Assembly: GCA_963704815.1 (NCBI GenBank)
Contig: CAVPHU010000001.1
Coordinates: 1,426,001-1,490,000, forward strand
Source of the DNA: DATKWD01 sp963704815
GTDB lineage: Bacteria; Actinomycetota; Acidimicrobiia; Acidimicrobiales; Salinilacustritrichaceae
Direction: 5' to 3'
Length of the DNA: 64,000 bases
Shown here: piece after piece, positions 1 through 8,867 of the stretch
Layout of the letters: every line of letters starts with the position of its first letter
Position numbering within the stretch: position 1 is the stretch's first letter
Made by a program: the position numbers and the translations under genes
The notes under the pieces: model-generated
The model's database searches: none
What the model saw: only the letters and a program-made list of their open reading frames with translations
Told to the model about the DNA's origin: nothing

Positions 1-36
1 CGACGCCGGAGTCTGCGGGGGGTCGAGGAGGGTCAT
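1..36 (-). CDS. Possible 5' end of a gene running off the left edge
   Basis: An ATG at 36 on the minus strand opens a frame that reads MTLLDPPQTPAS and leaves the window. A TAGGCT box at 48-53 (minus strand) lies 11 nt before it, between this ATG and the end of the CotH-like gene. That spacing is a little long for the leaderless pattern seen elsewhere. Twelve codons are too few to identify a family. It may be a chance frame. Confidence 0.3.
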   Translation of the reverse strand, partial: MTLLDPPQTPAS

Positions 37-76
37 GCGGTCGGGCGAGCCTAAACCTTCGACGCCATCGACTCGC

Positions 77-1625
77 TCACGCAACGAGACCGTCGAGATC
101 GGCCACCAGTCGGCCCACCCGCTCGTCGTACCAGTCGACGATGTACTCGAGCTCGGAGTCGAAGGTCGTGAAGTCGCTGCGGTTCGCGAACGCCGGGGTG
201 GCGCGGACGACCGCGTCCCAGCGCTGTTGGTCGCGTCCGCGCCGCATCGCCGACCTCGCCTCCCAGCCGTCTGACCAGGGCATCGATCGCCTCGGCAGAG
301 CCCACGCCACCGAGCACCTCGGTCGTCCGGTCGACGAGCAACGACCTGAACTGCGGCTCGGCGAGCATCCGCTCGAACAGGCGGTTGCCGTCGCCGAGGC
401 TCGACGGCATCAGTTCGGCCGGCGGGAGGCGGGTGGTGAGGTAGTCCTGACCGAAGCTGTGGTTGAAGTCCCATGGAACGGCGCGGAAGCCGGCCCCGCC
501 GGCCGGCTCGTAGAGGTACACGTTCTTGGCAGTCGAGTCGCCGGCTCCGATCACCGACGTCAACACGAACCAGTCGACGAAGTCGTCGAGGACCACCCGC
601 TCGGGGAGCCCGGAACGGAACGTCGCGGCATCGGCTCGATCGGCGAACTCGTAGAGATCGAACACGGCCGGGTCCTCGACCGTGACGTCGTCGGGGTCAG
701 GAACCTTCTGCTCGAGCTCTCGATCGCGGAGCGTTCCATCCGATGAGGTGAAATCGGCTCGATGCCCGATCGACTTGTAGAGCTCGCCTCCTTCGAGCCC
801 CGCAGCCTCGAGGAACTCGGCCCCCACCTGGTCGGTGACGGTGTAGAGACCGGCGTACTCGCCGTCGACGTACACCACCGCGCTGGCATGAGCGATCTGG
901 AGGTGAGCGGGATCCATCTCGTTCCAGAGCTCGAACGCCAACCGGTTGCGCAGGTGGCTGTTGTCGTCGAAGTCTCCGTTGAGCACCAGCTTCAAGCTCC
1001 CGTCGAGACCGGCGAGATCCGGATCGGTGAACGGGTCGGCGGCATCGAAACGAAGGGTGAAGTTGTCCTTCTCGTACCCGAGCGACAGCGAGCCGCGGAG
1101 CTTGGCCTCCGTGCCGGAGTACTCGTGGCCGCCATAGGTGATCCGCGCCTCGCGATACTCCTCGGTGCCGATGCTGGCATCGGTCACCAGGTGGAACACC
1201 GGCAGGCCCGACTCCATGGTCAGGCGCGCCGGCTCCAACGGCGGCACGTTGTCGGGGTGGCTCCAGGCATCGCCGACACCGATGATCCCGGTCACCTCCT
1301 CGGACCCGACACGGACGCCGATGTCGTAGGTGGCGGCCTGGTCGAGGTCGGGGGTCCACTCGATCGTGGTGCCCGAGGCATCAAGGGTCGCTCCGGGCGG
1401 CGGGTCGACCAGCGCGACGTCGGCGGCAGCCGGCGCCTTTCCGGTCCCACAGACGATCGAGACCTGCAGGGGCTCGGCTTCGACACCCCAGACGGCATCG
1501 AGTTCCGGGCTGCACTCCCCCATCGGGGGTGCGGTCACCGTCGGCGTGTCGGCCGACACTGCGACCCCGGCCGACACGGCGGCGATGACCAGCACCGCGA
1601 GCAGCCCCATCCGTTGCGGTGACAC
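77..1625 (-). CDS. CotH kinase-family exported protein, split by a +1 frameshift
   Basis: Exported CotH-like protein; CotH relatives are atypical protein kinases of spore coats and cell surfaces. The N-terminus has a signal peptide (MGLLAVLVIAAVSAGVAVSA); ATG at 1610 is an alternative start. CotH hallmarks follow in order: KLRGSLSLGYEKDNFTLRF, NSHLRNRLAFELWNEM, YAGLYTVTDQV and FRAVPWDFNHSFGQ. In the starting frame the last ~75 codons become arginine-rich nonsense ending at 51. The +1 frame instead continues sensibly (TPAFANRSDFTTFDSELEY, then IVDWYDERVGRL) to a stop at 77. Removing one base from the CCC run at 262-264 (GGG on the coding strand) joins the two halves as VRRLEARSAMRRGRDQQRW. The gene is therefore either hit by a sequencing insertion or recently inactivated. 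It diverges from the DUF1707 gene with a 42-nt gap. Confidence 0.8.
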
Positions 1626-1652
1626 GGCGGACCATGGTAGCCAGCGACCCTC

Positions 1653-1658
1653 TAGGCT
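1653..1658 (+). promoter_or_regulatory. -10 box (TAGGCT) of a leaderless promoter
   Basis: TAGGCT ends 9 nt before the GTG at 1668. No Shine-Dalgarno lies between, so transcription probably starts at or next to the start codon. Confidence 0.5.
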
Positions 1659-1667
1659 TGCCGTGCC

Positions 1668-2081
1668 GTGGACCTGCCGATCCCGCTCCCCGATGACCGC
1701 GCCGACCTTCGTCTCTCGGACGCGGACCGCGACAAGGCCTCGGAGTTCCTCCGCCAGAGCTTCGCCGACGGGCGACTCACGCTCGACGAGATGGAAGATC
1801 GGCTCGAGGTGGTCTACGCGGCCAAGACCGGAGCCGACCTGGCCGGAGTCTTCGACGACCTCCCGGTCGAGCGCGCTCGAGCCTCCGGCCCGCCGGTCCG
1901 TTCGCCCGCACCACGACGGGGTGTGAGCGATCAGCTGCGCATCTACCTACTGGTCAACGGGCTGATGGTGGCGATCTGGCTCCTCAGTGGGGCCGGCTAC
2001 TTCTGGCCGATCTGGGTGATCGTTCCCTGGGGGTTCGCCCTCGCGATCAAGACCACGGGCTCGCGCGGGCACCGGGGCTGA
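1668..2081 (+). CDS. DUF1707 (SHOCT-like) membrane protein
   Basis: 137 aa with a GTG start. Residues ~10-65 form a DUF1707 domain (LRLSDADRDKASEFLRQSF ... GRLTLDEMEDRLEVVYAAKT ... DLAGVFDDLP). The C-terminal ~45 residues hold two membrane segments (YLLVNGLMVAIWLLSGAGY and FWPIWVIVPWGFALAI). This matches the common actinobacterial DUF1707-plus-2TM arrangement. Function is unknown; DUF1707 resembles SHOCT oligomerisation modules, so a small membrane scaffold is plausible. The start is supported by the leaderless -10 box 9 nt upstream. Confidence 0.8.
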   Translation: MDLPIPLPDDRADLRLSDADRDKASEFLRQSFADGRLTLDEMEDRLEVVYAAKTGADLAGVFDDLPVERARASGPPVRSPAPRRGVSDQLRIYLLVNGLMVAIWLLSGAGYFWPIWVIVPWGFALAIKTTGSRGHRG

Positions 2082-2103
2082 CCGCCTGGCTCCGATCCCG
2101 GAC

Positions 2104-2109
2104 TACCGT
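2104..2109 (+). promoter_or_regulatory. -10 box (TACCGT) of a leaderless promoter
   Basis: TACCGT lies 8 nt before the ATG at 2118, in the 36-nt gap after the DUF1707 gene. Confidence 0.5.
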
Positions 2110-2117
2110 CGCGACCC

Positions 2118-2822
2118 ATGAGCGACACGGCTGTCACCACCACCATCGACGACGGCGTGGCCGTCATCCGCATCGACGACGGGAAGGCCAATGCCCTCTC
2201 TCACGAAGTGATCGAGGCCGTCCACGCCGGCCTCGACCAGGCCAGCGCCGACGACCGAGCAGTGTGCTTCGTCGGCCGGGACGGCAAGTTCAGCGCCGGC
2301 TTCGACCTCTCGGTGATGACCCAGGGGGCCGATGCAACCCGGGGCCTGGTCCGGTCAGGCGGCGAGTTGCTCATGCGTCTGTACGGGTTCGGCCAGCCGA
2401 CCGTCGCTGCGGTGACCGGACATGCGCTGGCGGCCGGAGCTCTGCTCGTCCTGGCCTGCGACACCCGGATCGGCGCGGACGTGCCGGCGAAGATCGGCCT
2501 GAACGAGACGGCGATCGGGATGGGTCTCCCCCGCTACGCCGTCGAACTCGCCCGCGACCGCCTCTCGAAGCGTCACTTCACGCGGGCCACGGTCCAGGCC
2601 GAGATCTACGCACCCGACGGAGCCGTCGATGCCGGCTACCTCGATCGGGTCGTCGCCCTCGACGACCTCGAGGCGACGGCCCTCGCCGAGGCCAGGCGCC
2701 TGGGTGAGTTCTCGACGAGCGCTTACGCCCTGACCAAGCGTCAGGCTCGCAGCGCGGTGGTGTTCGAGGTGCTCGAGGGGCTCGAAGCCGACATGGACCT
2801 CATGGTGCCCCCGACGGTCTGA
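2118..2822 (+). CDS. Enoyl-CoA hydratase/isomerase (crotonase) family protein
   Basis: 234 aa crotonase-fold enzyme that acts on acyl-CoA thioesters in the cytoplasm. The oxyanion-hole segments are visible: GRDGKFSAGFDLSVM near residue 55 and VTGHALAAGALLVLACDTRI near 100. It then runs through GLNETAIGMGLPRYAVELAR. The length is slightly short of the usual ~255 aa but complete. The residue after the second oxyanion segment does not show the classic double-Glu hydratase arrangement, so hydratase, isomerase or another crotonase reaction cannot be separated. It starts from a leaderless ATG and ends 2 nt before the convergent cyclase gene. Confidence 0.85.
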   Translation: MSDTAVTTTIDDGVAVIRIDDGKANALSHEVIEAVHAGLDQASADDRAVCFVGRDGKFSAGFDLSVMTQGADATRGLVRSGGELLMRLYGFGQPTVAAVTGHALAAGALLVLACDTRIGADVPAKIGLNETAIGMGLPRYAVELARDRLSKRHFTRATVQAEIYAPDGAVDAGYLDRVVALDDLEATALAEARRLGEFSTSAYALTKRQARSAVVFEVLEGLEADMDLMVPPTV

Positions 2823-2823
2823 G

Positions 2824-4017
2824 TCACCTGACGCGCAGGAGTCGGGCCAGCTCCCGACGGCGTTCGAGTCCAATCAGCCGACGTGGATCGAGGTCGTTGG
2901 GTGCATCCTCGGGGTCCTCGTCGCGCTCGACCGTGGCCTCCTTGACGCGGAACAGCTTGGTACGCCCGATGCCCTTCAGATTGCGGGAGCGGATCGAGCT
3001 GATGTCGAGATCCGGGGCGTCGGCCACCGCAGCGGCCGTCGCCTCGTCGATGAGCACCGAGCCCGGTGTCGCGACGCCGACGGCACGGCTCGCCAGATTG
3101 ACGACCGGGCCGAAGACGTCGCCCTGGTGGACCAGCACCGGCCCGAGGGCCACGCCGACGCGCACGTCGGGGACGTCGTCGTCGGAGAACGCGTCGGTGA
3201 GGGCCAGCGCGGCATCGACCGCCGAGCCCGGGTCGTCGACGGTGAAGAGCACGGCGTCACCGATCAGCTTCACGACCTGGCCGTCGACACCGGTGATGAT
3301 GGCGCTCGCCGTCGATTCGAACCCTTCGACCAACGCCTGGAGTTCGACCTCGTCGATGCGCTCGGAGACCTCGGTGAAGTTGACAAGATCGGCGAATCCG
3401 ACGGCCAGCGTGCGGGTCGGCACCCCGTGGCTGGCCGTCTGGAGGTGGCGGCGGACGGCGTCGACCAGATGCCGGTGCAGGAGGTAGGTGACCTCGGCGT
3501 CGAGGGCCGGGCCGAACACGAGACCGCTCAGCGGGACCAGCTCATCGACGTCGGAGGTGTGGGTCGCATCCGCCGTCGCCAGCGTGTCGCGGAACTGGCT
3601 GATGAGCGCATCGGAGATGCGCGACATCGCCTGACCGATCAAGCGGGTCATCCGCAGCACGTTCGCCTCGTCGACCGTGCCGAGTTCGAGGAGCACCTGC
3701 AGCTGGCGGATGGCCTCGATGTCGGCATCGGCGAGGGCCGGCGTGTCGTCGGGGATCGACGCGAACCCCATGGAGCGCCACAACGACCGGCCGAACTCGG
3801 GATCGAACCCGGTGGCATCCCACACTTCGGCAGGAGTTCGCCGCTCCCCCGGGAACATCAGCCGCTCGAAGGCGAAGGCCCGGAGGGCGCCTGGGCCCTC
3901 CGCCTCGGCGTGGCTGATCTCGAGGGGATGGGCGCCCGACTCGATGAGGAGCTGACGCAGGTCGACGGCGGTCAAACGCTCGGCATCACGAATTCGAGCG
4001 GCTGCATGGCCGCTCAC
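2824..4017 (-). CDS. Class III adenylate cyclase with Rv1264-like N-terminal regulatory domain
   Basis: About 397 aa. The C-terminal half is a class III nucleotidyl cyclase: FADLVNFTEVSERID carries the first metal Asp and VVKLIGDAVLFTVDD the second, followed by GPVVNLASRA. The N-terminal ~190 residues resemble the adenylate cyclase regulatory domain known from mycobacterial Rv1264, a pH-responsive autoinhibitory module. The same architecture recurs in the gene at 58654-59763, so they are paralogs. The open frame extends far upstream through non-coding-like sequence. I place the start at GTG 4017 because recognisable sequence begins just after it; GTG at 4035 is an alternative. It is divergent from the RIO kinase gene. 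Confidence 0.8.
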   Translation of the reverse strand: MSGHAAARIRDAERLTAVDLRQLLIESGAHPLEISHAEAEGPGALRAFAFERLMFPGERRTPAEVWDATGFDPEFGRSLWRSMGFASIPDDTPALADADIEAIRQLQVLLELGTVDEANVLRMTRLIGQAMSRISDALISQFRDTLATADATHTSDVDELVPLSGLVFGPALDAEVTYLLHRHLVDAVRRHLQTASHGVPTRTLAVGFADLVNFTEVSERIDEVELQALVEGFESTASAIITGVDGQVVKLIGDAVLFTVDDPGSAVDAALALTDAFSDDDVPDVRVGVALGPVLVHQGDVFGPVVNLASRAVGVATPGSVLIDEATAAAVADAPDLDISSIRSRNLKGIGRTKLFRVKEATVERDEDPEDAPNDLDPRRLIGLERRRELARLLRVR

Positions 4018-4164
4018 GCTAACGTCCCGCACGTACGCCGAGCCGAAGGAGGTCGTGACCAGATGACTGTCCGCACCCCCTCGCTCGGTCGCGCTGCACA
4101 CTCCTGACGTCTGCGGTCGCGCCGGGCCCATCGCCCCGTCCGATCGCTTCCCAGGAGTACCGCT

Positions 4165-4914
4165 GTGCCCCCCACCCCGGAGTGGCTCGTCCCCGAGCCC
4201 TTCACCGACACCGACCTCGGCGTGCTGCGCACCGGCAAAGAGGCCCAGGTCGACCTCATCGAGCGAACCGGCGACGACCGGTCCGTGCTTCTCGCCGTCA
4301 AGCGCTACCTCCCGAGGGAGGTGAAGACCAAGGGAACCCTCGAAGCGATCGGTGTCCAGCAGGCGAGCCGGTTCCGGCACGACGTGACCTACCGCGAGGG
4401 GCGACAGTTCCGGAAGAGCCGTGATCGGCGTGCCATCGAACGGATGACGAATCACGGCAAGGCGCTCCTCCAACAGCGCTGGACCAACCACGAGCACGAC
4501 GTCATGCGCGAGTTGTGGGCCGCCGGAGTGCGCGTGCCGTACCCGGTGAGCTTCGACGACGATCGCTTCGTGATGGAGTACGTCGGTGACGCCGACCAGG
4601 CAGCTCCGACCCTGGCGCGGGCTCGGCCTCGTGGGTCCGCGCTCGGCGAGGTCTGGCGGCAGCTGATGACCAACCTGCGGCCCGTCGTCGCTGCGGGCTG
4701 GGCCCACGGCGACCTGTCGGCCTACAACCTGCTGTGGTGGCACGACCAGGTGTGGCTCATCGACTTCCCTCAGGCCGTCGACCTCGCAGCCAACCCCGGC
4801 GGCCTCGACTTCCTGCACCGCGACGTGACCAACATCGCGGGCTGGTTCGAGCGCCAGGGTCACCCCATCGATGCCGAGGCCGCCTTCGCCGACCTGTTGT
4901 TCGACGCGATCTGA
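4165..4914 (+). CDS. RIO-type (RIO1-like) atypical protein kinase
   Basis: 249 aa. The signature catalytic loop HGDLSAYNLLWW and the metal-binding loop VWLIDFPQAVD (RIO IDxPQ motif) are clear near residues 185-210. A nucleotide-binding lysine is likely in LLAVKRYLPREVKT, with EVKTKGTLEAIGVQQASRFR following as in RIO1 proteins. RIO kinases are ancestral atypical kinases or ATPases best known from archaeal and eukaryotic ribosome maturation; bacterial members are patchy. GTG start at 4165 with an AGGAG element 7-8 nt upstream. Its substrate here is unknown, and the 76-aa gene downstream is the only near partner. Confidence 0.88.
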   Translation: MPPTPEWLVPEPFTDTDLGVLRTGKEAQVDLIERTGDDRSVLLAVKRYLPREVKTKGTLEAIGVQQASRFRHDVTYREGRQFRKSRDRRAIERMTNHGKALLQQRWTNHEHDVMRELWAAGVRVPYPVSFDDDRFVMEYVGDADQAAPTLARARPRGSALGEVWRQLMTNLRPVVAAGWAHGDLSAYNLLWWHDQVWLIDFPQAVDLAANPGGLDFLHRDVTNIAGWFERQGHPIDAEAAFADLLFDAI

Positions 4915-4952
4915 GTGCGGGCCAGGCCGGCGCAGGGATTCGGGCGATCGCC

Positions 4953-4958
4953 TAGTCT
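4953..4958 (+). promoter_or_regulatory. -10 box (TAGTCT) of a leaderless promoter
   Basis: TAGTCT ends 9 nt before the ATG at 4968, with no Shine-Dalgarno between. Confidence 0.5.
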
Positions 4959-4967
4959 CCTCACTCG

Positions 4968-5198
4968 ATGACGTGGCTGGACCGGCTCAGGCAGACGTTC
5001 TCTCGCGAGGCGACCGAGGTGAAGAAGACCGTCGACGACGTGTCGGCCCGGCTCGATGCCGATCTCGCCCGCCGCGAGGCCGAGCTCGATGCGACACCCG
5101 AGCAGAAGCTCGATGGCATCCTCGCCGAGATCGGCGAGAACGACGCAGTCTTCGACGAACTCAGCAGGACCGCAGCGACCGAAGGCGACGATCAGTGA
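4968..5198 (+). CDS. Small charged hypothetical protein
   Basis: 76 aa, acidic and probably helical (TWLDRLRQTFSREATEVKK, then ARREAELDATPEQKLDGILA). No family is recognised. The internal heptad-like spacing of hydrophobic residues suggests a short coiled coil. It starts from a leaderless ATG, and its TGA overlaps the GTG of the secreted hydrolase (GTGA), so the two are probably translationally coupled. Confidence 0.65.
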   Translation: MTWLDRLRQTFSREATEVKKTVDDVSARLDADLARREAELDATPEQKLDGILAEIGENDAVFDELSRTAATEGDDQ

Positions 5199-7456
5199 GA
5201 CGAACGGTTCTCGGCTCCTTTGTTGCCGCCGTCATGCTGCTGACGGTCCTGGCCGTTCCCTCCTCCGCGCAGCCCGTCCCGAGCCCGACATCGGCCACGG
5301 CAACGAAGGCGGCGCACTTCGTGCGGCCGACCTTCGAGGTCCGTCGGAGTGTCGATCAGCTCACGATCCTCGACGCCACCCCGGGCGAGACGTTGAACCT
5401 CTGGAGGACCCCAGACCGCACGTGGCCGCCGACGTTCGAGAAGATCCGGTCGGTGCAGGTCGACGAGATGGGCTCGGCGGTCCTTCGCGAGCTGCCCAAC
5501 GACGCGCTCTACACGATTCAGATCGGACGCTCGGTGAAGTGGTTCCGCCACGTCCTCGAGACCGAGGCACCCCCGAGACAGTGGTTCTACGACCGCCAGG
5601 AGCTCGAAGAGGGCTTCACCTACATCAAGACCCGTGACGGAACGACGCTGTCGGCGAACGTGGTGCTGCCCGGACCGCCCGAGGACGGGCCCTACCCGAC
5701 CGTCGTCGAGTACAGCGGCTACGACCCGTCGAACCCCTACAGCGATCTCGGGCCGGCCCAGCCCGGCTCGCTGATCGCCTCACTCCTCGGCTACGCCATC
5801 GTGGGCGTCAACGTCCGCGGCACCGGCTGTTCGGGAGGCGCCTACGACTTCTTCGAGACGATGCAGGTCCTCGACGGCTACGACGTCATCGAGACCGTCG
5901 CCGCCCAGGACTGGGTGCTCGGGAACCGGGTGGGCATGGTGGGCCTCAGCTACCCCGGGATCAGCCAGCTCTTCGTCGCCCAGACCAACCCGCCAAGCCT
6001 CGCCGCCATCACGCCCTTGTCGGTCTACGCCGACACCGCAACCGGCATCCTGCGACCCGGCGGGCTGCTCAACGTGGGGTTCGCGACATCCTGGGCGGAC
6101 GGCGTGCTCAGCAACTCCGAGCCGCGGGGCACCGGGTGGGTTCGTCAACGCATCGACGACGACGGCGACCAGGTGTGCGCGGAGAACCAGCGAGTCCGAC
6201 TCCAGAACGTCGACGCCACCGAGAAGGCACGAGCCAACCCGTTCGTCACCGAGGAGGTGGCCGGGCCGCTCGACATCCGACGCTGGGCCGGCGACATCGA
6301 GGCTGCGGTGTTCCACGCATCCGGCTGGCAGGACGAACAGACCGGCCCCTCGTTCGGCGACCTGATCGGCGAGTTCGACTCGGCTCCCTCGGCGCGTCAC
6401 ATGGTCTACAACGGGCTCCACGGCGACGGATTCGCGCCGCCGATCCTGGCCGAGTGGGCCGCGTTCCTCGACCTCTACGTGGCCCAGCGCAAGCCGGTAC
6501 GAGCCGACGCGCTCCTGCTCGTCTCGGCCGTGCTCTCCAACCAGCTCTACGGTGGCACCGTCGCTCCCCCGCCCGACCGTTGGACCGGCGTCGCCACCTA
6601 CGAGCAGGCCCTCGCCCAGTGGGAGAGCGAGCCGCAGGTCCAGGTGCTCTTCGACTCAGGGGCCGTCCAAGGCCCCGGCCTGCCCGTCGCCGGCTTCACC
6701 GCCGAGGGAACCACCTGGCCGCTCGACGGGACCACGGCCCAGAGGTGGTACTTCGGAGGCGACGGCGCACTGCTCGACGCCAAGGGCCCGTACGCCGAGA
6801 CGAGCTTCGTCCCGGACCCCGACGTCGGGCTCACCGACTTCTTCGGTGGGAGTTCGTCGATCTGGCAGGCCAACCCCGCCTACAACTGGAACAACGCCGT
6901 CGCCGGCACCGAGATCGCGTTCGAGACCGAGCCACTGACCGAAGACGTGGTCATGACGGGCTCGGGCAGCGTCGACCTGGTCATGAAGTCGTCGGCCACG
7001 AACGCCGACCTCGAGGTCGTCCTGACCGAGATCCGGCCGGATGGGAACGAGACCTACGTGCAGGCCGGTGAGCTGCAGGCGTCCTATCGGGCACTGCGCA
7101 GCGACTCGACCGAGCTCCATCCCGTGTTCAGCGGCACCGAAGCGGACAACGCGCCGCTCGTGCCGGACACCTGGACCTACGTGCGGGTTCCGCTCGGGCA
7201 CTTCGCCCACGCCTTCCGCGCCGGTTCGCAGATCCGGATCGCCATCAACACCCCGGGCGGCGACCAGCCGCGCTGGGCCTACGAGACCCTCGGGCTCGGG
7301 CCCGAGACCACCCACACCGTCCTGCTCGGAACGCCCTACTCGTCGTCGGTGGCCCTCCCGGTCAATCCGACGATCGAGGTCCCGACCCCACTTCCGCCGT
7401 GCCCGTCACTTCGTGGCCAGCCGTGCCGGCCGGCCCAGCCCATCAGCAACCCATAG
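5195..7456 (+). CDS. Secreted S15/CocE-family hydrolase (X-Pro dipeptidyl-peptidase-like)
   Basis: 753 aa from GTG 5195. The signal peptide is VLGSFVAAVMLLTVLAVPSSAQP. The alpha/beta-hydrolase core carries GTGCSGGAYDFF and the nucleophile elbow GLSYPG (Ser at residue 252). The C-terminal ~250 residues are the beta-rich jelly-roll domain of S15 enzymes (VVMTGSGSVDLVMKSSATNA ... TYVRVPLGHFAHAFRAGSQI). Family members are dipeptidyl-peptidases, esterases or alpha-amino-acid ester hydrolases; the substrate cannot be told. It is exported, presumably to the surface or medium. Translation overlaps the upstream 76-aa gene. It converges on the aldehyde dehydrogenase gene. Confidence 0.85.
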   Translation: MRRTVLGSFVAAVMLLTVLAVPSSAQPVPSPTSATATKAAHFVRPTFEVRRSVDQLTILDATPGETLNLWRTPDRTWPPTFEKIRSVQVDEMGSAVLRELPNDALYTIQIGRSVKWFRHVLETEAPPRQWFYDRQELEEGFTYIKTRDGTTLSANVVLPGPPEDGPYPTVVEYSGYDPSNPYSDLGPAQPGSLIASLLGYAIVGVNVRGTGCSGGAYDFFETMQVLDGYDVIETVAAQDWVLGNRVGMVGLSYPGISQLFVAQTNPPSLAAITPLSVYADTATGILRPGGLLNVGFATSWADGVLSNSEPRGTGWVRQRIDDDGDQVCAENQRVRLQNVDATEKARANPFVTEEVAGPLDIRRWAGDIEAAVFHASGWQDEQTGPSFGDLIGEFDSAPSARHMVYNGLHGDGFAPPILAEWAAFLDLYVAQRKPVRADALLLVSAVLSNQLYGGTVAPPPDRWTGVATYEQALAQWESEPQVQVLFDSGAVQGPGLPVAGFTAEGTTWPLDGTTAQRWYFGGDGALLDAKGPYAETSFVPDPDVGLTDFFGGSSSIWQANPAYNWNNAVAGTEIAFETEPLTEDVVMTGSGSVDLVMKSSATNADLEVVLTEIRPDGNETYVQAGELQASYRALRSDSTELHPVFSGTEADNAPLVPDTWTYVRVPLGHFAHAFRAGSQIRIAINTPGGDQPRWAYETLGLGPETTHTVLLGTPYSSSVALPVNPTIEVPTPLPPCPSLRGQPCRPAQPISNP

Positions 7457-7477
7457 GAGCGACGCCCGGGGGGCGCT

Positions 7478-8866
7478 TCAGGACAGGTTGAGCACGGTCA
7501 TCTTGGGGCGGGTCATCTCGTGCACGGTCGGACCCATGCCGCCCATGCCGATGCCCGAGGGGCCACGGCCGCCGAACGGCATCCAGTCGACCCGGAACGC
7601 CGTGTGGTCGTTGACCATGACCGCCGTCGCATCGAGGCGTTGCGCCGCACGCATGGCCGCGTCGAGATCCTGGGCGAACACCGCAGCCTGGAACGCCCAC
7701 GGGAGCGAGTTCGCCTGGGCGATGCCGTCGTCGAGATCGGTGATGCTGCTGACGTTGACGACCGGTCCGAAGACCTCGTTGGTCATGACCGTCGAGTCGG
7801 CCGGCGGATCGACCAGGAGGGTCGGTGCATAGCACTGGTGGTCGAGTGCCCGGCCCCCCACGACCAGGGTGGCGCCGGCATCCACCGCTTCGGTGACCCA
7901 TGAACCGACGCGGTCGACCTCGCCCTGGCGGATCAGGGGCCCGACCTGGGTGGACGCGTCGAGCGGATCGCCGACCACGAGCTCGCGGACGCCGGCTTCG
8001 AGGCGATCGACCAACTCGTCGCGCACCGACGAGTCGGCCAGCACCCGTTGGACCGAGACACACACCTGGCCGGCGTGGTAGTAGCCGCCCTTGAGGATGG
8101 CGGGCACGGCCCTGTCGAGATCTGCCGACGAATGGACGATGAGCGGAGCGACACCGCCGTGTTCGAGTGCGCACCGCACGCCTGCGGCCAACTTCGAGCG
8201 GAGCATCCAGCCCACACGTGCCGAACCGATGAAGCTGAAGAACCCGATCTTCTCGCTGGTCACGGCCGTTTCGCCGACCTCGTTGCTGCACGGCCGGATG
8301 TCGCACCAACCCTCGGGCAGCCCGGCCTCGGTGTAGATCGCGCCCAGCTCGACCGCCGACAGCGGGGTGGGTCCGGCCGGTTTGACCAGGACCGGGCAGC
8401 CGGCGGCGATGGCCGGAGCCGTCTGGTGGACGATGAGGTTGAGTGGGTGGTTGAACACGCTGACCGACACGACGACGCCGATCGGTTCGCGTTGGGTGAA
8501 GGCGACCCGGCCCACCGACGGCGCGGTCGCCCCCATCGGGATCTCCTCGCCGGCCAGATGACCGATCTCCTCGGCGCAGAGCTTCAGTCCGTTGGCGGCC
8601 CGATCGACCTCGACGAGCGCGTCGGTGAGGGGTTTGCCGCCCTCGGCGGCGATGAGCCGGCCCAGCTCTTCTCGACGATCGGCGACGAGATGCGACGCTC
8701 GTTCGAGGATGGCGATGCGCTCGTGCCCCGGCAGCCACCGGTCTCGGTCGGCCACCAGGCCGACCTTGAGGTCGATCAGGGCAGCGATCTCGTCGGCGTC
8801 GGCCTCGGTGACCGTGCCCACCAGATCACCCGAGTACGGCGAGGTGACCTCGAGTGGCGTTCCCAT
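7478..8866 (-). CDS. Aldehyde dehydrogenase
   Basis: 462 aa NAD(P)-dependent aldehyde dehydrogenase. Catalytic landmarks are present: KPAGPTPLSAVELG (cofactor site), EHGGVAPLIV (general-base Glu) and GGYYHAGQVCVSVQRV (nucleophile Cys). FNHPLNLIVHQ and the C-terminal PFGGRGPSGIGMGGM are typical. It lies 1 nt after the acetolactate-synthase-like gene on the same strand, so the pair is an operon. Inference: the TPP enzyme may produce an aldehyde that this enzyme oxidises to an acid; the actual substrate is not evident. Confidence 0.88.
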   Translation of the reverse strand: MGTPLEVTSPYSGDLVGTVTEADADEIAALIDLKVGLVADRDRWLPGHERIAILERASHLVADRREELGRLIAAEGGKPLTDALVEVDRAANGLKLCAEEIGHLAGEEIPMGATAPSVGRVAFTQREPIGVVVSVSVFNHPLNLIVHQTAPAIAAGCPVLVKPAGPTPLSAVELGAIYTEAGLPEGWCDIRPCSNEVGETAVTSEKIGFFSFIGSARVGWMLRSKLAAGVRCALEHGGVAPLIVHSSADLDRAVPAILKGGYYHAGQVCVSVQRVLADSSVRDELVDRLEAGVRELVVGDPLDASTQVGPLIRQGEVDRVGSWVTEAVDAGATLVVGGRALDHQCYAPTLLVDPPADSTVMTNEVFGPVVNVSSITDLDDGIAQANSLPWAFQAAVFAQDLDAAMRAAQRLDATAVMVNDHTAFRVDWMPFGGRGPSGIGMGGMGPTVHEMTRPKMTVLNLS

Positions 8867-8867
8867 G

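Noticed and set aside
3998..4011. TAGCGT followed 8 nt later by ATG on the minus strand near the cyclase start
   Set aside because: The ATG is out of frame with the cyclase and its frame closes after about 11 codons, so it is coincidental.
4018..4863. Long minus-strand extension of the cyclase frame up to 4863
   Set aside because: It overlaps the clear RIO kinase on the other strand and has no domain-like sequence; it is the complement of a GC-rich gene.
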